In this document: one piece after another, positions 47,629 to 58,392 of the stretch
How positions within the stretch are numbered: position 1 is the stretch's first letter
Layout: the number at the start of each line of letters is the position of its first letter
NCBI RefSeq assembly: GCF_008725655.1
Contig: NZ_VYXP01000002.1
Coordinates: 581,066-645,065, forward strand
Reading direction: 5' to 3'
DNA: 64,000 bases
Source of the DNA: Marinihelvus fidelis
GTDB taxonomy: Bacteria > Pseudomonadota > Gammaproteobacteria > Xanthomonadales > SZUA-36
Program-made: the position numbers and the translations under genes
Notes under the pieces: generated by a model
The model's input: the letters and a program-made list of their open reading frames with translations, nothing else
Database searches by the model: none
Told to the model about the DNA's origin: nothing

Positions 47629-47966
47629 AGTACGGCCTCGAGTTCGGCTGTTTTGAAGCCGACGGCCAGCACCTGGCCATCGCGCTCGAACAGCGGCCGT
47701 TTGACCAGCGTCGGGTGCGCCAGCAACAGGTCTTCCAGCGCCGTTCCGGTCGCCGCCTTCTGGGTGTCATCCAGGCCGCGCCAGGTGGTGCTGCGGCGGT
47801 TCACCAGCTGCGCCGCGAACCCGGAATCGAGCCAGCGACGGACCTGTTCACGGTCCAGGCCATCGACCCGCAGGTCGTGAAACCGGTGCGGCAGGTCGCC
47901 CGCCTCCAGCCACTTGAGGGCCTTGCGGCAGGTGTCGCACTGGCAAATGCCATAGACGGTCAACAT
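47625..47966 (-). CDS. ArsC/Spx-family reductase-like protein (YffB-like)
   Basis: 113 residues from the ATG at 47966. Thioredoxin-like fold opening MLTVYGICQCDTCRKALKWLE, with a CxxC-type pair and the later ArsC-like PTLVKRPL segment. In gammaproteobacteria a YffB-like gene commonly sits between dapD and dapE, as here; it is probably a glutathione-dependent thiol reductase, not an arsenate reductase (family knowledge). The track upstream of this start is overlap with dapD in another frame. Confidence 0.88.
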   Translation of the reverse strand: MLTVYGICQCDTCRKALKWLEAGDLPHRFHDLRVDGLDREQVRRWLDSGFAAQLVNRRSTTWRGLDDTQKAATGTALEDLLLAHPTLVKRPLFERDGQVLAVGFKTAELEAVL

Positions 47967-47979
47967 CCGTGCCGCTCGC

Positions 47980-48822
47980 TTATCGGTGGTCCGCCTGGCG
48001 CAGCAGTTCGTTGGGCGAGGTCTTCGCCCGCGTCTGCTCGTCGACCTGCTTGACGATAATCGCCGCGTACAGCGAATGCGTACCATCGCGTGCCGGCAGC
48101 GTGCCGGGCACGACCACGGAGCCCGCCGGCACTCGGCCGCGGGTGATCTGGCCGGTCTCGCGATTGAAGATGCGCGTGCTCTGGCCGATGAATACGCCCA
48201 TGGAAATCACGCTACCGCGCTCGACCACCACGCCCTCGACGACCTCGGAACGCGCGCCGATGAAACAGTCGTCCTCGATGATGGTGGGGTTGGCCTGCAA
48301 CGGCTCCAGCACCCCGCCGATGCCGACGCCACCGGAAAGATGCACGTTGCGGCCGATCTGCGCGCAGGACCCCACCGTGGCCCAGGTATCGACCATGGTG
48401 CCGGCGCCGACGAAGGCGCCCAGGTTGACATAGCTGGGCATCAGCACGGCATCGCGGCCGACGTGCGCGCCGCGGCGCACGGTGGCGTGCGGCACCACGC
48501 GGGCACCCGAGTCGGCGATGGACGTGTCATCACCCGACCAGCGCACCGGCACCTTGTCAAAGTAGCGGTTCAGCCCGCCCTCCATCACCACGTTGCCGGC
48601 GATACGGAAATACAGCAGCACGGCCTTTTTCAGCCACTGGTTGACGCGCCAGCCGCCCTCGACCGAGGCGTCCGGTTCGGCCACGCGCGCGCTGCCGTCT
48701 TCCAGCGCCGTCAGCACTGCTTCAACGGCCTCCGCCAGGCTTTCCGGCACGGCGTCGGGGCGGATGCTGGCGCGGTCCTCGAAGGCCGCTTCAATCAGGG
48801 GTCGGATGGTGTCCAGGCTCAT
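47980..48822 (-). CDS. dapD: Tetrahydrodipicolinate N-succinyltransferase
   Basis: 280 residues from ATG 48822 (AAGGA seven bases upstream). N-terminal helical domain, then a left-handed beta-helix of hexapeptide repeats ([44 protein letters not shown]). Transfers succinyl from succinyl-CoA to tetrahydrodipicolinate, the step before aminotransfer and DapE. Thirteen bases separate it from the ArsC-like gene. Confidence 0.96.
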   Translation of the reverse strand: MSLDTIRPLIEAAFEDRASIRPDAVPESLAEAVEAVLTALEDGSARVAEPDASVEGGWRVNQWLKKAVLLYFRIAGNVVMEGGLNRYFDKVPVRWSGDDTSIADSGARVVPHATVRRGAHVGRDAVLMPSYVNLGAFVGAGTMVDTWATVGSCAQIGRNVHLSGGVGIGGVLEPLQANPTIIEDDCFIGARSEVVEGVVVERGSVISMGVFIGQSTRIFNRETGQITRGRVPAGSVVVPGTLPARDGTHSLYAAIIVKQVDEQTRAKTSPNELLRQADHR

Positions 48823-48836
48823 TCGTCGGTCCTTGT

Positions 48837-51506
48837 TCAAGAGTCCAGCCGGCGATGGATTTCGTCGGCCAGGCGTTTCTGCAGGGTCTCGTCCAGCGGT
48901 TTGTCGGCGCGGTCGGTAACCAGGAAAGTATCTTCGACGCGGTCGCCGAAGGTGGCGATCATGGCGTCGTGGATGCGCACCTCGCTGGCGGCCAGCGCGG
49001 CGGACAGCTGTGACAGCAGGCCCGGGCGGTCGCTGCACTCGATCTCCATCTCCGTGACTGCGCCGTCGCGGGCGGTGCGGAAGTGAAGGGTCGGCGCGGC
49101 GACAAAGGGTCGCAGCCGGCGCGGCAGCGGCCGCATCACCGGCGCCAGCTTGTTACGCGCGTCGAGCTCGGCGCGCAGGCGGCGCGCCAGCACACTGGAG
49201 TCGATATCGTTCAGCGGGTTGCCGTGACGGTCCATGACCTGGAACAGGTCGAAACTGCGGCCGCTTGCCGAGGTCACCACGCGCGCGGTCAGCACGTCCA
49301 GGCCCAGTTCGTCCATGACCGCGGTGATCGTGGCGAACAGGCCGGTGTAGTCCTCGGCGCAGACCAGCAGTTCGGTGACCTCGCGCTCGGCACGCAGCCG
49401 CACCGCCACCTGGGTGCCGTCCTCGCCATGTTGCAGCGCCGCGGCCGTGGCCCAGGCCAGCTGGGCGTCGGAGAAGCGCAGGAATACGCTGGCCGGCAGG
49501 CCGGCCCAGAACGCCCTGACCCGCGCGGCATCCAGTCCCTCACCCACGAGTTGTTCCAGCACCTCGTCACGGGAATGCTCGATCTGGCCGGCGCGGTCGG
49601 TGGGCGTGTCGTCGTCCTCGTCCAGCGACGACCAGGCCGCCTGGAACAGCTCCCACAACAGGCCGCTCTTCCAGCCGTTCCACAGCCGCGGGCTGGTGGC
49701 CGACACATCGGCCACGGTCAGCAGGTACAGGTGCTCCAGCTTGCGCCGGGAATCGACAATGGCGGTGAACTCGGCAATGGTCTCCGGGTCGCCGATATCC
49801 TTTTTCTGCGCCGTCTGCGACATCAGCAGGTGGTTCTCGACCATCCAGGCCACCAGCTGGGCGTCGGCCTCGGACATCGGCATCTTGCGCGCGAAGGCCA
49901 ATGCGTCGACCTTGCCCAGCTCCGAATGGTCGCCGCCGCGGCCCTTGGCGATATCGTGAAACAGCGCCGCCACGTACAGGATCGCCGGCTCTTCCATGGT
50001 CGCGAACACCTTGGGGGCGTTCGGGTAGATGCCGTTGTACTTCGGGTAGGCCAGGCGCCGCAGGTTACGCACCGTGAACAGGATGTGCTGGTCGACGGTA
50101 TAGACATGGAACAGGTCGAACTGCATGCGGCCGACAATCTGCGCGAACGCCGGGATGAACGCGGCCAGCACGCCGTAGCGGTTCATCCGCTGCAGCTGCG
50201 TGTACACACCGCTGGGGCGCGACAGCATGTTGTAGAACGACGCCAGCACCTGCGGATCGTTGCGGAAATCATCGTCGATCAGGTACAGGTGATCGACAAT
50301 CTGGCGCACGGCAGAAGCCCGCACGCCCAGCGCCTTCTCGCTGCGCGCCAGCACGTCGAACAGCTCCATCAGTGCCTGCGGCCGGCGCTTGAACAGCCCC
50401 GGGTCGCGCAGGTCCAGGAAGCCGTGCAGCAGCACGAAGTCCTCACCCAGGTCCTCACTGGGCGGCGCCGATTCGCTCAGCAGCTCTTCGCTGAACAGTT
50501 GCAGCAGACGCTCGTTCAGCCGCTCCAGGCCGGTGACGACCCGGTAGTAACCCTGCATGAAGCGCTCCACCGCCAGGTTGGAGCCACCGTCATCGCGGAA
50601 ACCGAAAAACTCCGCCACCTGGCGCTGCACGTCGAACAGCAGACGGTCCTCGGCGCGCTTGGTGATCAGGTGCAGCGCGTAGCGCACCCACCACAGGTAG
50701 TACTGGCCCTCGACCAGCTCGCGGAACTCGCTGTCGGTCAGGAATCCGTGCTCGACCAGGCCATGCAGGCCGGTGGCGTCAAAATGCCGGCGCGTCACCC
50801 ATTCGATCATCTGGATATCGCGCAGGCCGCCCGGGCCGTCTTTGACGTTCGGCTCCAGGTTATAGGCGGTGTCGCCGTACTGCGCGTGCCGCGCGGCCTG
50901 CTCTTCCATCTTGGCGTTGAAGAAATCGCGCGCGCTCCACATCACCTCCGGCGCCACGGCCCGGTGCAAGGCGTCGAACAGGGCGCGGGAGCCGCTCAGG
51001 TAGCGCGCCTCCATCAGGCTGGTGGCGGTGCCGACATCGGCCAGCGCCTCTTCCCGGCACTGCGCCAGGTTGCGCACCGAGTGGCCCAGGTAGAAACCGG
51101 CGTCCCACAGCAGCGCGACGAAGCACTCGATCGCTTCCTTCTGCGCGTCGCTCAGGTCACCCTTCTCGAACAGCACCAGCAGGTCGACATCGGAATGCGG
51201 ATGCAGCGCGCCGCGACCGAAGCCGCCCACGGCCACCAGGGTCAGGCCCAGGGCTTCCGGCACACGCGCGTCCCAACCGTACAGCAGCAGCTGCTCCACG
51301 CCCCAGGCACGGCTGCGGACCAGGGCCGCGACGTCCTCTCCACCGCGAAAACGCTCGCCCAGGTCGGCGTCCAGGCGCGTCAGCGCATCGCGCAGGCTGG
51401 CCAGGAGATTGTCACCGTCACCCAGCTGCTCGCGATCGATCAGCTCATCGGCATCGGCCGGTGCCGGCAAGGGGCCGGCCAGGGATTCCGCGATGGTCGC
51501 CGCCAT
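48837..51506 (-). CDS. glnD: PII uridylyltransferase / uridylyl-removing enzyme
   Basis: 889 residues from the ATG at 51506, eight bases after the map stop; no strong Shine-Dalgarno, consistent with coupling. Nucleotidyltransferase motif [20 protein letters not shown] hydrolase motif [18 protein letters not shown], and two C-terminal ACT domains (about 695 and 805 onward). It senses glutamine and uridylylates or deuridylylates PII proteins, controlling nitrogen assimilation. Part of the map-glnD-dapD-arsC-dapE run. Confidence 0.96.
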   Translation of the reverse strand: MAATIAESLAGPLPAPADADELIDREQLGDGDNLLASLRDALTRLDADLGERFRGGEDVAALVRSRAWGVEQLLLYGWDARVPEALGLTLVAVGGFGRGALHPHSDVDLLVLFEKGDLSDAQKEAIECFVALLWDAGFYLGHSVRNLAQCREEALADVGTATSLMEARYLSGSRALFDALHRAVAPEVMWSARDFFNAKMEEQAARHAQYGDTAYNLEPNVKDGPGGLRDIQMIEWVTRRHFDATGLHGLVEHGFLTDSEFRELVEGQYYLWWVRYALHLITKRAEDRLLFDVQRQVAEFFGFRDDGGSNLAVERFMQGYYRVVTGLERLNERLLQLFSEELLSESAPPSEDLGEDFVLLHGFLDLRDPGLFKRRPQALMELFDVLARSEKALGVRASAVRQIVDHLYLIDDDFRNDPQVLASFYNMLSRPSGVYTQLQRMNRYGVLAAFIPAFAQIVGRMQFDLFHVYTVDQHILFTVRNLRRLAYPKYNGIYPNAPKVFATMEEPAILYVAALFHDIAKGRGGDHSELGKVDALAFARKMPMSEADAQLVAWMVENHLLMSQTAQKKDIGDPETIAEFTAIVDSRRKLEHLYLLTVADVSATSPRLWNGWKSGLLWELFQAAWSSLDEDDDTPTDRAGQIEHSRDEVLEQLVGEGLDAARVRAFWAGLPASVFLRFSDAQLAWATAAALQHGEDGTQVAVRLRAEREVTELLVCAEDYTGLFATITAVMDELGLDVLTARVVTSASGRSFDLFQVMDRHGNPLNDIDSSVLARRLRAELDARNKLAPVMRPLPRRLRPFVAAPTLHFRTARDGAVTEMEIECSDRPGLLSQLSAALAASEVRIHDAMIATFGDRVEDTFLVTDRADKPLDETLQKRLADEIHRRLDS

Positions 51507-51514
51507 GGTGCCGC

Positions 51515-52300
51515 TCAGAGCGGGTCGCCGGGCAGGCGGGTCAGCACGTCGAAGCCGTCGTCGGTCACGGCGATGGTGTGCTCCCACTGCGCCGACAGGC
51601 TGCGGTCACGGGTGATGACGGTCCAGCCATCGGGCATCAGGCGGGTGTCGCGCTTGCCGACGTTCACCATCGGCTCGATCGTGAACACCATGCCGGGCCG
51701 CAGTTCCTCACCGGTGCCACGGCGGCCGTAATGCAGGACCTGCGGGTCTTCATGAAAGCCACGGCCGATGCCGTGGCCGCAATACTCGCGCACCACCGAC
51801 AGCGACTGGCTCTCGACATGGCGCTGGATGGCGTAGCCGATATCGCCCAGCCGCACGCCCGGCGCGACCATCTCGATACCGGTCACCATGGCCTGGTAGG
51901 CCACGTCACAGACCCGTTTGGCGCGAATCGATGGCTCGCCCACGTAGAACATCTTGCTGGTGTCACCGTGCCAGCCATCCTTGATCACCGTGACATCGAT
52001 ATTGACGATGTCGCCGTCTTTCAGCACCTTGTCACCGGGAATGCCATGGCAGACCACGTGATTGACGGAGGTACAGATGGACTTCGGAAAGCCCTTGTAA
52101 TTCAGCGGTGCCGGGATGGCATCCTGGACCTCGGTGATATGCCGGTGACAGATATCGTCCAGCTCGCCGGTGGTGATACCGGGGCGGACGTGGTCGGCGA
52201 TCATGCGCAGCACCTCGCCGGCCAATCGACCGGCCACGCGCATCTGTTCAATCTCTTCGGGCGTCTTCAGGATGATGCCGGACTCTCTCAACATCAGCAT
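51515..52300 (-). CDS. map: Methionine aminopeptidase, type I
   Basis: 261 residues from ATG 52300 (ATG 52294 is an alternative; the Shine-Dalgarno AAGAGA is weak). Metal ligands in NIDVTVIKDGWHGDTSKMF, GHGIGRGFHEDPQ and MVFTIEPMV are intact, as is the substrate-binding VNHVVCHGIPGD. Removes the initiator methionine from nascent proteins. First gene of the minus-strand run ending at dapE. Confidence 0.96.
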   Translation of the reverse strand: MLMLRESGIILKTPEEIEQMRVAGRLAGEVLRMIADHVRPGITTGELDDICHRHITEVQDAIPAPLNYKGFPKSICTSVNHVVCHGIPGDKVLKDGDIVNIDVTVIKDGWHGDTSKMFYVGEPSIRAKRVCDVAYQAMVTGIEMVAPGVRLGDIGYAIQRHVESQSLSVVREYCGHGIGRGFHEDPQVLHYGRRGTGEELRPGMVFTIEPMVNVGKRDTRLMPDGWTVITRDRSLSAQWEHTIAVTDDGFDVLTRLPGDPL

Positions 52301-52473
52301 TTTCTCTTTATCGTGATGGCAACAGCAAAGGGGCATTGTAACGCCTGCGGCAAGCGCCACACACTCACCGTATAACGCCGACCAAACTTGTGGCCTATAC
52401 CCTTACCCCCCGCTACGGGGATAATAGGCGGCTGGGCAGATGAGGTCCCGCGTGGGGCTTTGGGAGCACGACC

Positions 52474-53661
52474 TTGTTAACGAAGTTTTTTCGATACCTG
52501 TTGCCGCTGGGGCTGATCGTCCTGTCGATCATTGTCCTCTTCGGCCTGGTTGCGCGTTCTGCCGCCAAGCGGCCGGAGCGCAATGTCGACGAACAGCAGG
52601 CCGTGCTGGTGGAGACCATCCGCGCCGAAACGCGCTCGCTGAACCTGGTGGTGCGCTCGCAGGGCGCGGTGCGGCCGCGCACCGAGACCACACTGGTGGC
52701 CGAAGTGTCCGGGCGCATTGTCAGCGTGTCCCCCAATTTCGTCGCCGGCGGATCCTTCAGCGCCGGGGAAACGCTGCTGGAGATCGATCCCAGCGACTAC
52801 GCCGCCGCGGTCAAGCGCGCGGAAGCGGCGCTGGCCTCGCGACATGCGCTGCTGGCCGACGAGCAGGCCCGCTCCGAGCAGGCCATCAAGGACTGGCGCA
52901 ACCTGGGCAAGTCCGGCGATGTGCCCGAACTGGTGGCCCGCAAGCCGCAACTGGCCGACGCCACCGCCAACGTGCTGGCCGCCGAGGCCGACCTGGAAAA
53001 AGCCCGGCGCGACCTGCAGCGCACCCGTATCTCGGTGCCCTACGATGGCCTGGTGCGTGAAAAGATCGCCGACATCGGCCAGTACGCCGCCCCCGGCGCG
53101 CAGCTGGGCGTGACCTTCGCCGTCGACTCGGCCGAGATCCGCCTGCCGGTCTCGGCCGCCGACCTGGCCTACCTGGAACTGCCCGGCACTGCAGAGGCCG
53201 ACCCGGAGAGCGCACCCGCCGTCAGCCTGCAGGCCGACGTGGGCGGCACCGCGCGGCGCTGGGACGCGCGCATCATCCGCACCGAGGGCGTCATCGACGA
53301 GGCCAGCCGCGTGCTCTACGCCGTCGCCCAGGTCGTCGACCCCTATGGCCTGCTGGGCCAGAGCACGCAGCCGGAGTTGCGCGTGGGCACCTTCGTCAGC
53401 GCCGCGATCGAGGGCCGCCACGTGGACAACGTGGTGGTGCTGCCACGTTACGTGCTGCGCAACGACAACACCGTGCTGGTCGCCAACGCCGAAAACGAGC
53501 TCGAAGTGCGCCAGGTGGGCGTCGTACGCGCCGGCGCGGACGTGGTCTACATCGACAGTGGCGTAAGCGACGGCGAACGCGTCGTCACCACGACACTGGA
53601 CGCGCCGATTCCGGGCACCCGCCTGGCGATCGCCGGCGAACCCGCGGCGGAGACGGAGTGA
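52474..53661 (+). CDS. RND efflux periplasmic adaptor subunit
   Basis: 395 residues. The start is TTG at 52474 with GGGAG seven bases upstream. One N-terminal membrane helix (about 10-28), then barrel-sandwich (VVRSQGAVRPRTETTLVAEVSGRI), coiled-coil hairpin (about 105-180) and beta-barrel domains of the HlyD/AcrA type. It links the inner-membrane pump encoded next to an outer-membrane channel. No TolC-type gene is in the window. Confidence 0.93.
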   Translation: MLTKFFRYLLPLGLIVLSIIVLFGLVARSAAKRPERNVDEQQAVLVETIRAETRSLNLVVRSQGAVRPRTETTLVAEVSGRIVSVSPNFVAGGSFSAGETLLEIDPSDYAAAVKRAEAALASRHALLADEQARSEQAIKDWRNLGKSGDVPELVARKPQLADATANVLAAEADLEKARRDLQRTRISVPYDGLVREKIADIGQYAAPGAQLGVTFAVDSAEIRLPVSAADLAYLELPGTAEADPESAPAVSLQADVGGTARRWDARIIRTEGVIDEASRVLYAVAQVVDPYGLLGQSTQPELRVGTFVSAAIEGRHVDNVVVLPRYVLRNDNTVLVANAENELEVRQVGVVRAGADVVYIDSGVSDGERVVTTTLDAPIPGTRLAIAGEPAAETE

Positions 53662-53671
53662 GGCCGGCGCC

Positions 53672-56600
53672 ATGACCCGGATGAACCCCTATGCCGCGCT
53701 GATCGAGTGGTTCGCGCGCAACCCCGTCGCCGCGAACCTGCTGATGTTCATCATCCTGCTGGGTGGCCTGTACAGCGCCTTTACCATCAAGAAGGAAGCA
53801 CAGCCCAAGATCGAGACCAACATGGTCACGGTCTCCATGCCGTTCCTGGGCGCCAGCCCCGAGGACGTCGAGGAAGGCATCCTGGTCAAGATCGAGGAAG
53901 CCATCCAGGACATCGAGGGCATCAAGGAAATCATCTCCACCGCCCGCCGCGGCAGCGGCACGGTGCAGGCCGAGGTGCTGACCGACTACGACGTCTCCGA
54001 GGTCATGGACGAGATCAAGGCCCGCGTCGACGCCATCCCCACTTTCCCCGACAACACCGAGAAGCCGGTGGTGTCGCGCACCCGCTTCGAACAGCAGGTG
54101 CTGATGGTGACCGTGTTTGGCAGCGTGCCCGAGCGCACCCTGAAGGAGTTCGCCAAGCAGGTTCGCAACGAGATCGTCACCCTGCCCGGCGTGACCCGCG
54201 CGCAGATCCTGGGCGGGCGCGATTACGAGATCAGCATCGAGGTCAGCGAGCACACGCTGCAGGCCTATGACCTGACCCTGGCCGAGGTGGCTGCCGCCAT
54301 CCGCCAGGGCTCGCTCGACCTGCCGGCCGGCTCGATCCGCTCCGAGGCCGGTGACATCCAGGTCCGCACCAAGGGCCAGGCCTACGTGGGTCGGGACTTT
54401 GAAGAGATCGTGATCCGCACCAACGCCGACGGCACCCGCGTGTTGCTGAAGGACGTTGCCACGATCAACGACGGCTTCGTCGATTACGACAACTATTCCC
54501 GTTTCGACGGTCACCCCGCCATCACCACCCAGGTGCTGTCCGTGGGCGACCAGAGCGAGCTGGACATCGCCGCCACCGTCAAGGCCTGGGTCGACGCCCG
54601 CAAGGCGACACTGCCGGAAGGCATCAGCATGGCCCACTGGGCGGACTCTTCGTATTACCTGAAGGGCCGCCTGGACATGATGCTGGAGAACCTGCTCATC
54701 GGCGCGGTGCTGGTGTTCCTGTCACTGGCGCTGTTCCTGCGCCTGAAGCTGGCGTTCTGGGTGATGGTCGGCCTGCCGGTGGCGTTCCTGGGCACCTTCC
54801 TGTTCATGCCGCAGCTGGGTGTGACGGTGAACATGATCAGCCTGTTCGGTTTTATCGTGGTGCTGGGTATCGTCGTTGACGACGCCATCGTCGTGGGCGA
54901 ATCCGCCTATACCAACATGCGCGCCAAGGGCCACTCGGTCGAGAATGTCGTCGAGGGCGTGATGCGCGTCGCCATCCCCGCCACCTTCGGCGTACTCACC
55001 ACCATCGCCGCGTTCATCCCGGTGCTGATGGTGAGCGGGCCGTCCGGTGTGTTCTTCAGCTCGATGGGCTACGTGGTGGTCATGTGCCTGGCGTTCTCGA
55101 TTGTCGAGTCCAAGCTGATCCTGCCGGCTCACCTGGCGCACATGAAGGTCAAGCACTACGGCGACAACCCGGGGCGCTTCATCCGCTTCCAGCGATTCTT
55201 CAGCGAGGGCCTGCACCGCTTCGTCGACAACCGCTACGCGCCCTTCCTGGCGCGCTGCCTGCGGCGCAAGTGGCTGACGCTGTCGGCGTTTATTTCCCTG
55301 CTGATCCTGTCCATCGGCCTGGTCGCCGGTGGCGTGCTGCGGGTGGTGTTCTTCCCCGATATCGCCGCCGACTTCCTGATGGTCAACCTGGAGATGAACG
55401 AGGGCACGCCGTCGCACCAGACCCACGAGGCCCTCGACCGCGTGCAGGACGGCCTGCGCCAGGTCGACGCCGAGGTCAGCGCGGAGATCGGCGTGGAATC
55501 CGGCGCGGTGATCGGCCACCTGCTGGCCTTTGCACGCTCCGAGACCTCGGGGCAGATCGTCGCCGAGCTGGTCAAGGACGAGAACGCCACCATCCAGGGC
55601 CCCGAGGTGCTGCGCCGCTGGCGCGCCGCCGTCGGTGAGATCCCGGGCGTCAAGCAACTGGGTTTTGCCGGCGCCGCGGGCCCCGGCGGCGGGCCGTCGA
55701 TCTCGATCCAGCTGATCGGCGCCAGCATCGAGCAGGTCGCGCGCGCCTCGCAGGAACTGGAGCGCCGCGTGCGCGGCTACGCCGGCACCTACGACGTGCG
55801 CAACAGCTACGAGCGCGGCCGCCCCGAGATCAAGATCGACCTGAAGCCGGAGGCCGAGGCCCTGGGGCTGACGCTGTCCGACCTGGCCAACCAGGTGCGC
55901 GCGGCGTTCTACGGCGTCGAGGTGCAACGCGTGCAGCGCGGCCAGGACGAGGTCAAGGTCATGGTGCGCTACCCGCGCTCCGAGCGCGACTCGGTGGGCT
56001 ACCTGGAAGACATGCGCATACGCACGCCCCAGGGCGGCCGCGTGCCCTTCGGCGCTGTCGCCGAGGTGCAGCTGGCCGAGAGCCCGCTGTTCATCCAGCG
56101 CTTCGACCGCGAGCGCGCGGTGCGCATCACCGCCGAGGTCGACAAGGAAGAATACGAGCCCGAAAAGATCACCAGTGACATCATGACCAAGGAACTGCCG
56201 GAAGTGCTGGCCCAGTTCCCCGGCGTGCGCTCACGCCTGTCCGGCTCCAGCCAGCAGGCCCAGGAGACCCAGGTGGAACTGATGCAGGGCGCGCTGCTGG
56301 CGCTGTTCCTGATCTACGCGCTGATGGCCATACCGCTGCGTTCCTACGCCCAGCCGCTGATCATCATGTCGGTGATCCCGTTCGGCATCATCGGCGCCAT
56401 GGTCGGCCACTGGGTGCTGGGCCTGCCGGTGTCGATGATCAGCTGGTTCGGCATCATCGCGCTGTCCGGCGTGGTGGTGAACGACAGCCTGATCCTGGTC
56501 GACTACATCAACCACGCCCGCGCCGAGGGCCGGCCGCTGATGGACGCGGTTGTCGATGCGTCGCGAACGCGCTTCCGCCCCATCCTGCTGACCTCGCTGA

Positions 56601-56875
56601 CCACGTTCCTGGGCCTAGCGCCAATCACCATCTTCGAGAAGAGCCTGCAGGCCCAGCTGGTCATCCCGATGGCGACCTCGCTGTCGTTTGGCATCGTCTT
56701 CGCCACCGCCATCACGCTGGTGCTGATCCCTACGCTGTACCTGATCCTGGACAGCTTCGGCCGCTGGTGGCGCGAGGCCTGGAGCCACGCACTGCCCGGC
56801 AAGCGGCCGGCGGAGCCGCCCGCAACCGAACAGGACATGACCGACGGTCCGAACCAGCGACCGGAGGAAGTGTGA
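53672..56875 (+). CDS. RND efflux pump, AcrB/HAE1-like
   Basis: 1,067 residues with twelve predicted membrane helices in the usual 1+5+1+5 plan and two large periplasmic loops. The proton-relay aspartates are in GIVVDDAIVVGES on helix 4; the helix 10 equivalent is SGVVVNDSLILVDYIN. Sequence is closer to the broad HAE1/MMPL-like envelope pumps of marine proteobacteria than to E. coli AcrB. Substrates are unknown. Ten bases after the adaptor gene and overlapping prmC at the stop. Confidence 0.94.
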   Translation: MTRMNPYAALIEWFARNPVAANLLMFIILLGGLYSAFTIKKEAQPKIETNMVTVSMPFLGASPEDVEEGILVKIEEAIQDIEGIKEIISTARRGSGTVQAEVLTDYDVSEVMDEIKARVDAIPTFPDNTEKPVVSRTRFEQQVLMVTVFGSVPERTLKEFAKQVRNEIVTLPGVTRAQILGGRDYEISIEVSEHTLQAYDLTLAEVAAAIRQGSLDLPAGSIRSEAGDIQVRTKGQAYVGRDFEEIVIRTNADGTRVLLKDVATINDGFVDYDNYSRFDGHPAITTQVLSVGDQSELDIAATVKAWVDARKATLPEGISMAHWADSSYYLKGRLDMMLENLLIGAVLVFLSLALFLRLKLAFWVMVGLPVAFLGTFLFMPQLGVTVNMISLFGFIVVLGIVVDDAIVVGESAYTNMRAKGHSVENVVEGVMRVAIPATFGVLTTIAAFIPVLMVSGPSGVFFSSMGYVVVMCLAFSIVESKLILPAHLAHMKVKHYGDNPGRFIRFQRFFSEGLHRFVDNRYAPFLARCLRRKWLTLSAFISLLILSIGLVAGGVLRVVFFPDIAADFLMVNLEMNEGTPSHQTHEALDRVQDGLRQVDAEVSAEIGVESGAVIGHLLAFARSETSGQIVAELVKDENATIQGPEVLRRWRAAVGEIPGVKQLGFAGAAGPGGGPSISIQLIGASIEQVARASQELERRVRGYAGTYDVRNSYERGRPEIKIDLKPEAEALGLTLSDLANQVRAAFYGVEVQRVQRGQDEVKVMVRYPRSERDSVGYLEDMRIRTPQGGRVPFGAVAEVQLAESPLFIQRFDRERAVRITAEVDKEEYEPEKITSDIMTKELPEVLAQFPGVRSRLSGSSQQAQETQVELMQGALLALFLIYALMAIPLRSYAQPLIIMSVIPFGIIGAMVGHWVLGLPVSMISWFGIIALSGVVVNDSLILVDYINHARAEGRPLMDAVVDASRTRFRPILLTSLTTFLGLAPITIFEKSLQAQLVIPMATSLSFGIVFATAITLVLIPTLYLILDSFGRWWREAWSHALPGKRPAEPPATEQDMTDGPNQRPEEV

Positions 56876-57726
56876 ACATCGGCCAGCATCTCGAAGCCGC
56901 CCGCGCCGACCTGGGTGGCGCGCTTCGGGACTGCCCCGGCGCACACCCGGGCCTTGAAGCTGAAATCCTGATGGCCGAAGCGCTGGAGACGCCGCGCTCG
57001 TTCCTCTACGCCCACCCGGAGCTGGAAATGCCCCCCGCTCGCGGCCAGGCCTACCGGGCCATGGTCGAACGCCGCATGCGCGGCGAGCCCATTGCCTACA
57101 TCACCGGCACGCGGGAATTCTGGTCGTTGACGTTCCGGGTGACCCCGGAAGTCCTGGTCCCCCGCCCCGAGACCGAGCTGCTGGTCGAAACCGCGCTGGA
57201 ACGGCTGGCGGGCAGCGCCCCGGGGCGCATCGCGGACCTGGGCACAGGCTCCGGCGCTATCGCCTGCGCACTGGCCAGCGAACGCCGCGGCGACGAAGTG
57301 ACCGGCACCGACATCAGCTATGACGCCCTGGAAATCGCCCGCGCCAACGCCGGCGACCTGGGCCTGCACAACACCCGCTTCGTCCACGGCTCCTGGTGCG
57401 CGCCGCTGGACGGCAGCTACCAGTGCATCGTCAGCAACCCCCCGTACATCGCCGCCGGCGACCCCCACCTGGACCATGGCGACTGCCGCTTCGAGCCCCG
57501 CACCGCGCTCACACCGGGCGGCGACGGCCTGGCCCCCTTCCACACCATCGCCCGCGACGCCAGGGGCCACCTTTCAGAAGGCGGCTGGCTACTGTTTGAG
57601 CATGGTAATGACCAGGGCGAGGCAGTGCGCGACATTCTCACTGCCCAGGGCTACGAGCGCGTGGAAACCTGCCAGGACCTGGAGCGCCGCGACCGAGTGA
57701 CGCTGGGATTAAGAGGTCGCTCTTAG
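56872..57726 (+). CDS. prmC: Release factor glutamine methyltransferase
   Basis: 284 residues from GTG 56872, which overlaps the RND stop (GTGTGA) and follows GGAGGAA. N-terminal helical domain, then a SAM-binding domain with PRPETELLVE, ADLGTGSGAIACALA and the catalytic VSNPPYIAA. It methylates the GGQ glutamine of RF1 and RF2. Pairing with an efflux pump operon is unusual; prmC normally follows prfA. Confidence 0.92.
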   Translation: MNIGQHLEAARADLGGALRDCPGAHPGLEAEILMAEALETPRSFLYAHPELEMPPARGQAYRAMVERRMRGEPIAYITGTREFWSLTFRVTPEVLVPRPETELLVETALERLAGSAPGRIADLGTGSGAIACALASERRGDEVTGTDISYDALEIARANAGDLGLHNTRFVHGSWCAPLDGSYQCIVSNPPYIAAGDPHLDHGDCRFEPRTALTPGGDGLAPFHTIARDARGHLSEGGWLLFEHGNDQGEAVRDILTAQGYERVETCQDLERRDRVTLGLRGRS

Positions 57727-57761
57727 GTCAGACGCCTCGGGAAAGGCACTTTCGCCCACGG

Positions 57762-58037
57762 TTAGCGAAGCGTCACTTCCAGAGACCGGCCAAGTGCGGA
57801 TGCGAATTTCTCGAGGGTAGACAACCGGATGTCTTCCGCGTGATTTTCGATCCGCGATATCGCTGATTTTTTGGTGTTCAGGCGTTTGGCCAATTCAGCC
57901 TGGCTCAGGCCGGACTGTTCTCTTGCGAGTTTCAGCAGCGCTCCGATCTTAAAGGCCTTGTATCCGTCGTCGTAGCCTTCGTCGAACGCACTGTCCCTGA
58001 CTCTCCGTTCGGAAATATAGGCTTTCAGGTCACTCAT
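57762..58037 (-). CDS. HigA-type XRE antitoxin
   Basis: 91 residues. A C-terminal XRE helix-turn-helix (LLKLAREQSGLSQAELAKRLNTKKSAISRIE, in two parts around residue 45) binds DNA; the N-terminal 35 residues probably cover the toxin. It overlaps the toxin gene by 4 bases. Toxin first, antitoxin second is the HigBA order. Likely represses its own operon through the palindrome at 58393-58412. Confidence 0.88.
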   Translation of the reverse strand: MSDLKAYISERRVRDSAFDEGYDDGYKAFKIGALLKLAREQSGLSQAELAKRLNTKKSAISRIENHAEDIRLSTLEKFASALGRSLEVTLR

Positions 58038-58384
58038 GAGTTCTTCCTCGCGAGATAGTCGCGCTTCCGGTGTTCGGCTTTCCTGATATCGCTCTGCGGG
58101 GTCTTCCGTGTCTTCTTATGAAAGGCGTGATTCAGAACCACCAGCCTGTCTCCGTCCAGAAAGCCGAGAACGCGATACGTGTTACCGCCTGATCGCGCAC
58201 GAACCTCCCAGATGCCATCTGAACCGGTCAGCTTCTTAAAGTACTGGACTGGAACTTCATCCAGTTCCTCTACCAGTTGAAGCACCCAGCTGACCTTCTG
58301 TGCCGACCTTGGGTCGAGTGCATCCAGAAACTCAGTGACGGGACAGCGACCAGACCCCGTTCGATAGAAGACAACCTGTCTCAT
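58034..58384 (-). CDS. HigB/RelE-family toxin (Gp49-like)
   Basis: 116 residues, basic C-terminus (HAFHKKTRKTPQSDIRKAEHRKRDYL). MRQVVFYRTGSGRCPVTEFLDAL, LTGSDGIWEVRARSGGNTYRVLGF and VVLNHAFHKKTRKTP follow the Gp49-like branch of the RelE/ParE superfamily, which cleaves mRNA on the ribosome. There is no good Shine-Dalgarno before the ATG, and the predicted leader is only about eight bases, which may keep toxin synthesis low. Confidence 0.9.
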   Translation of the reverse strand: MRQVVFYRTGSGRCPVTEFLDALDPRSAQKVSWVLQLVEELDEVPVQYFKKLTGSDGIWEVRARSGGNTYRVLGFLDGDRLVVLNHAFHKKTRKTPQSDIRKAEHRKRDYLARKNS

Positions 58385-58392
58385 CCGAGAAA

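Noticed and set aside
49083..51731. 882-codon open frame antisense to glnD
   Set aside because: Low-complexity Q/H/R-rich translation typical of a GC-rich shadow frame; glnD on the other strand is unambiguous.
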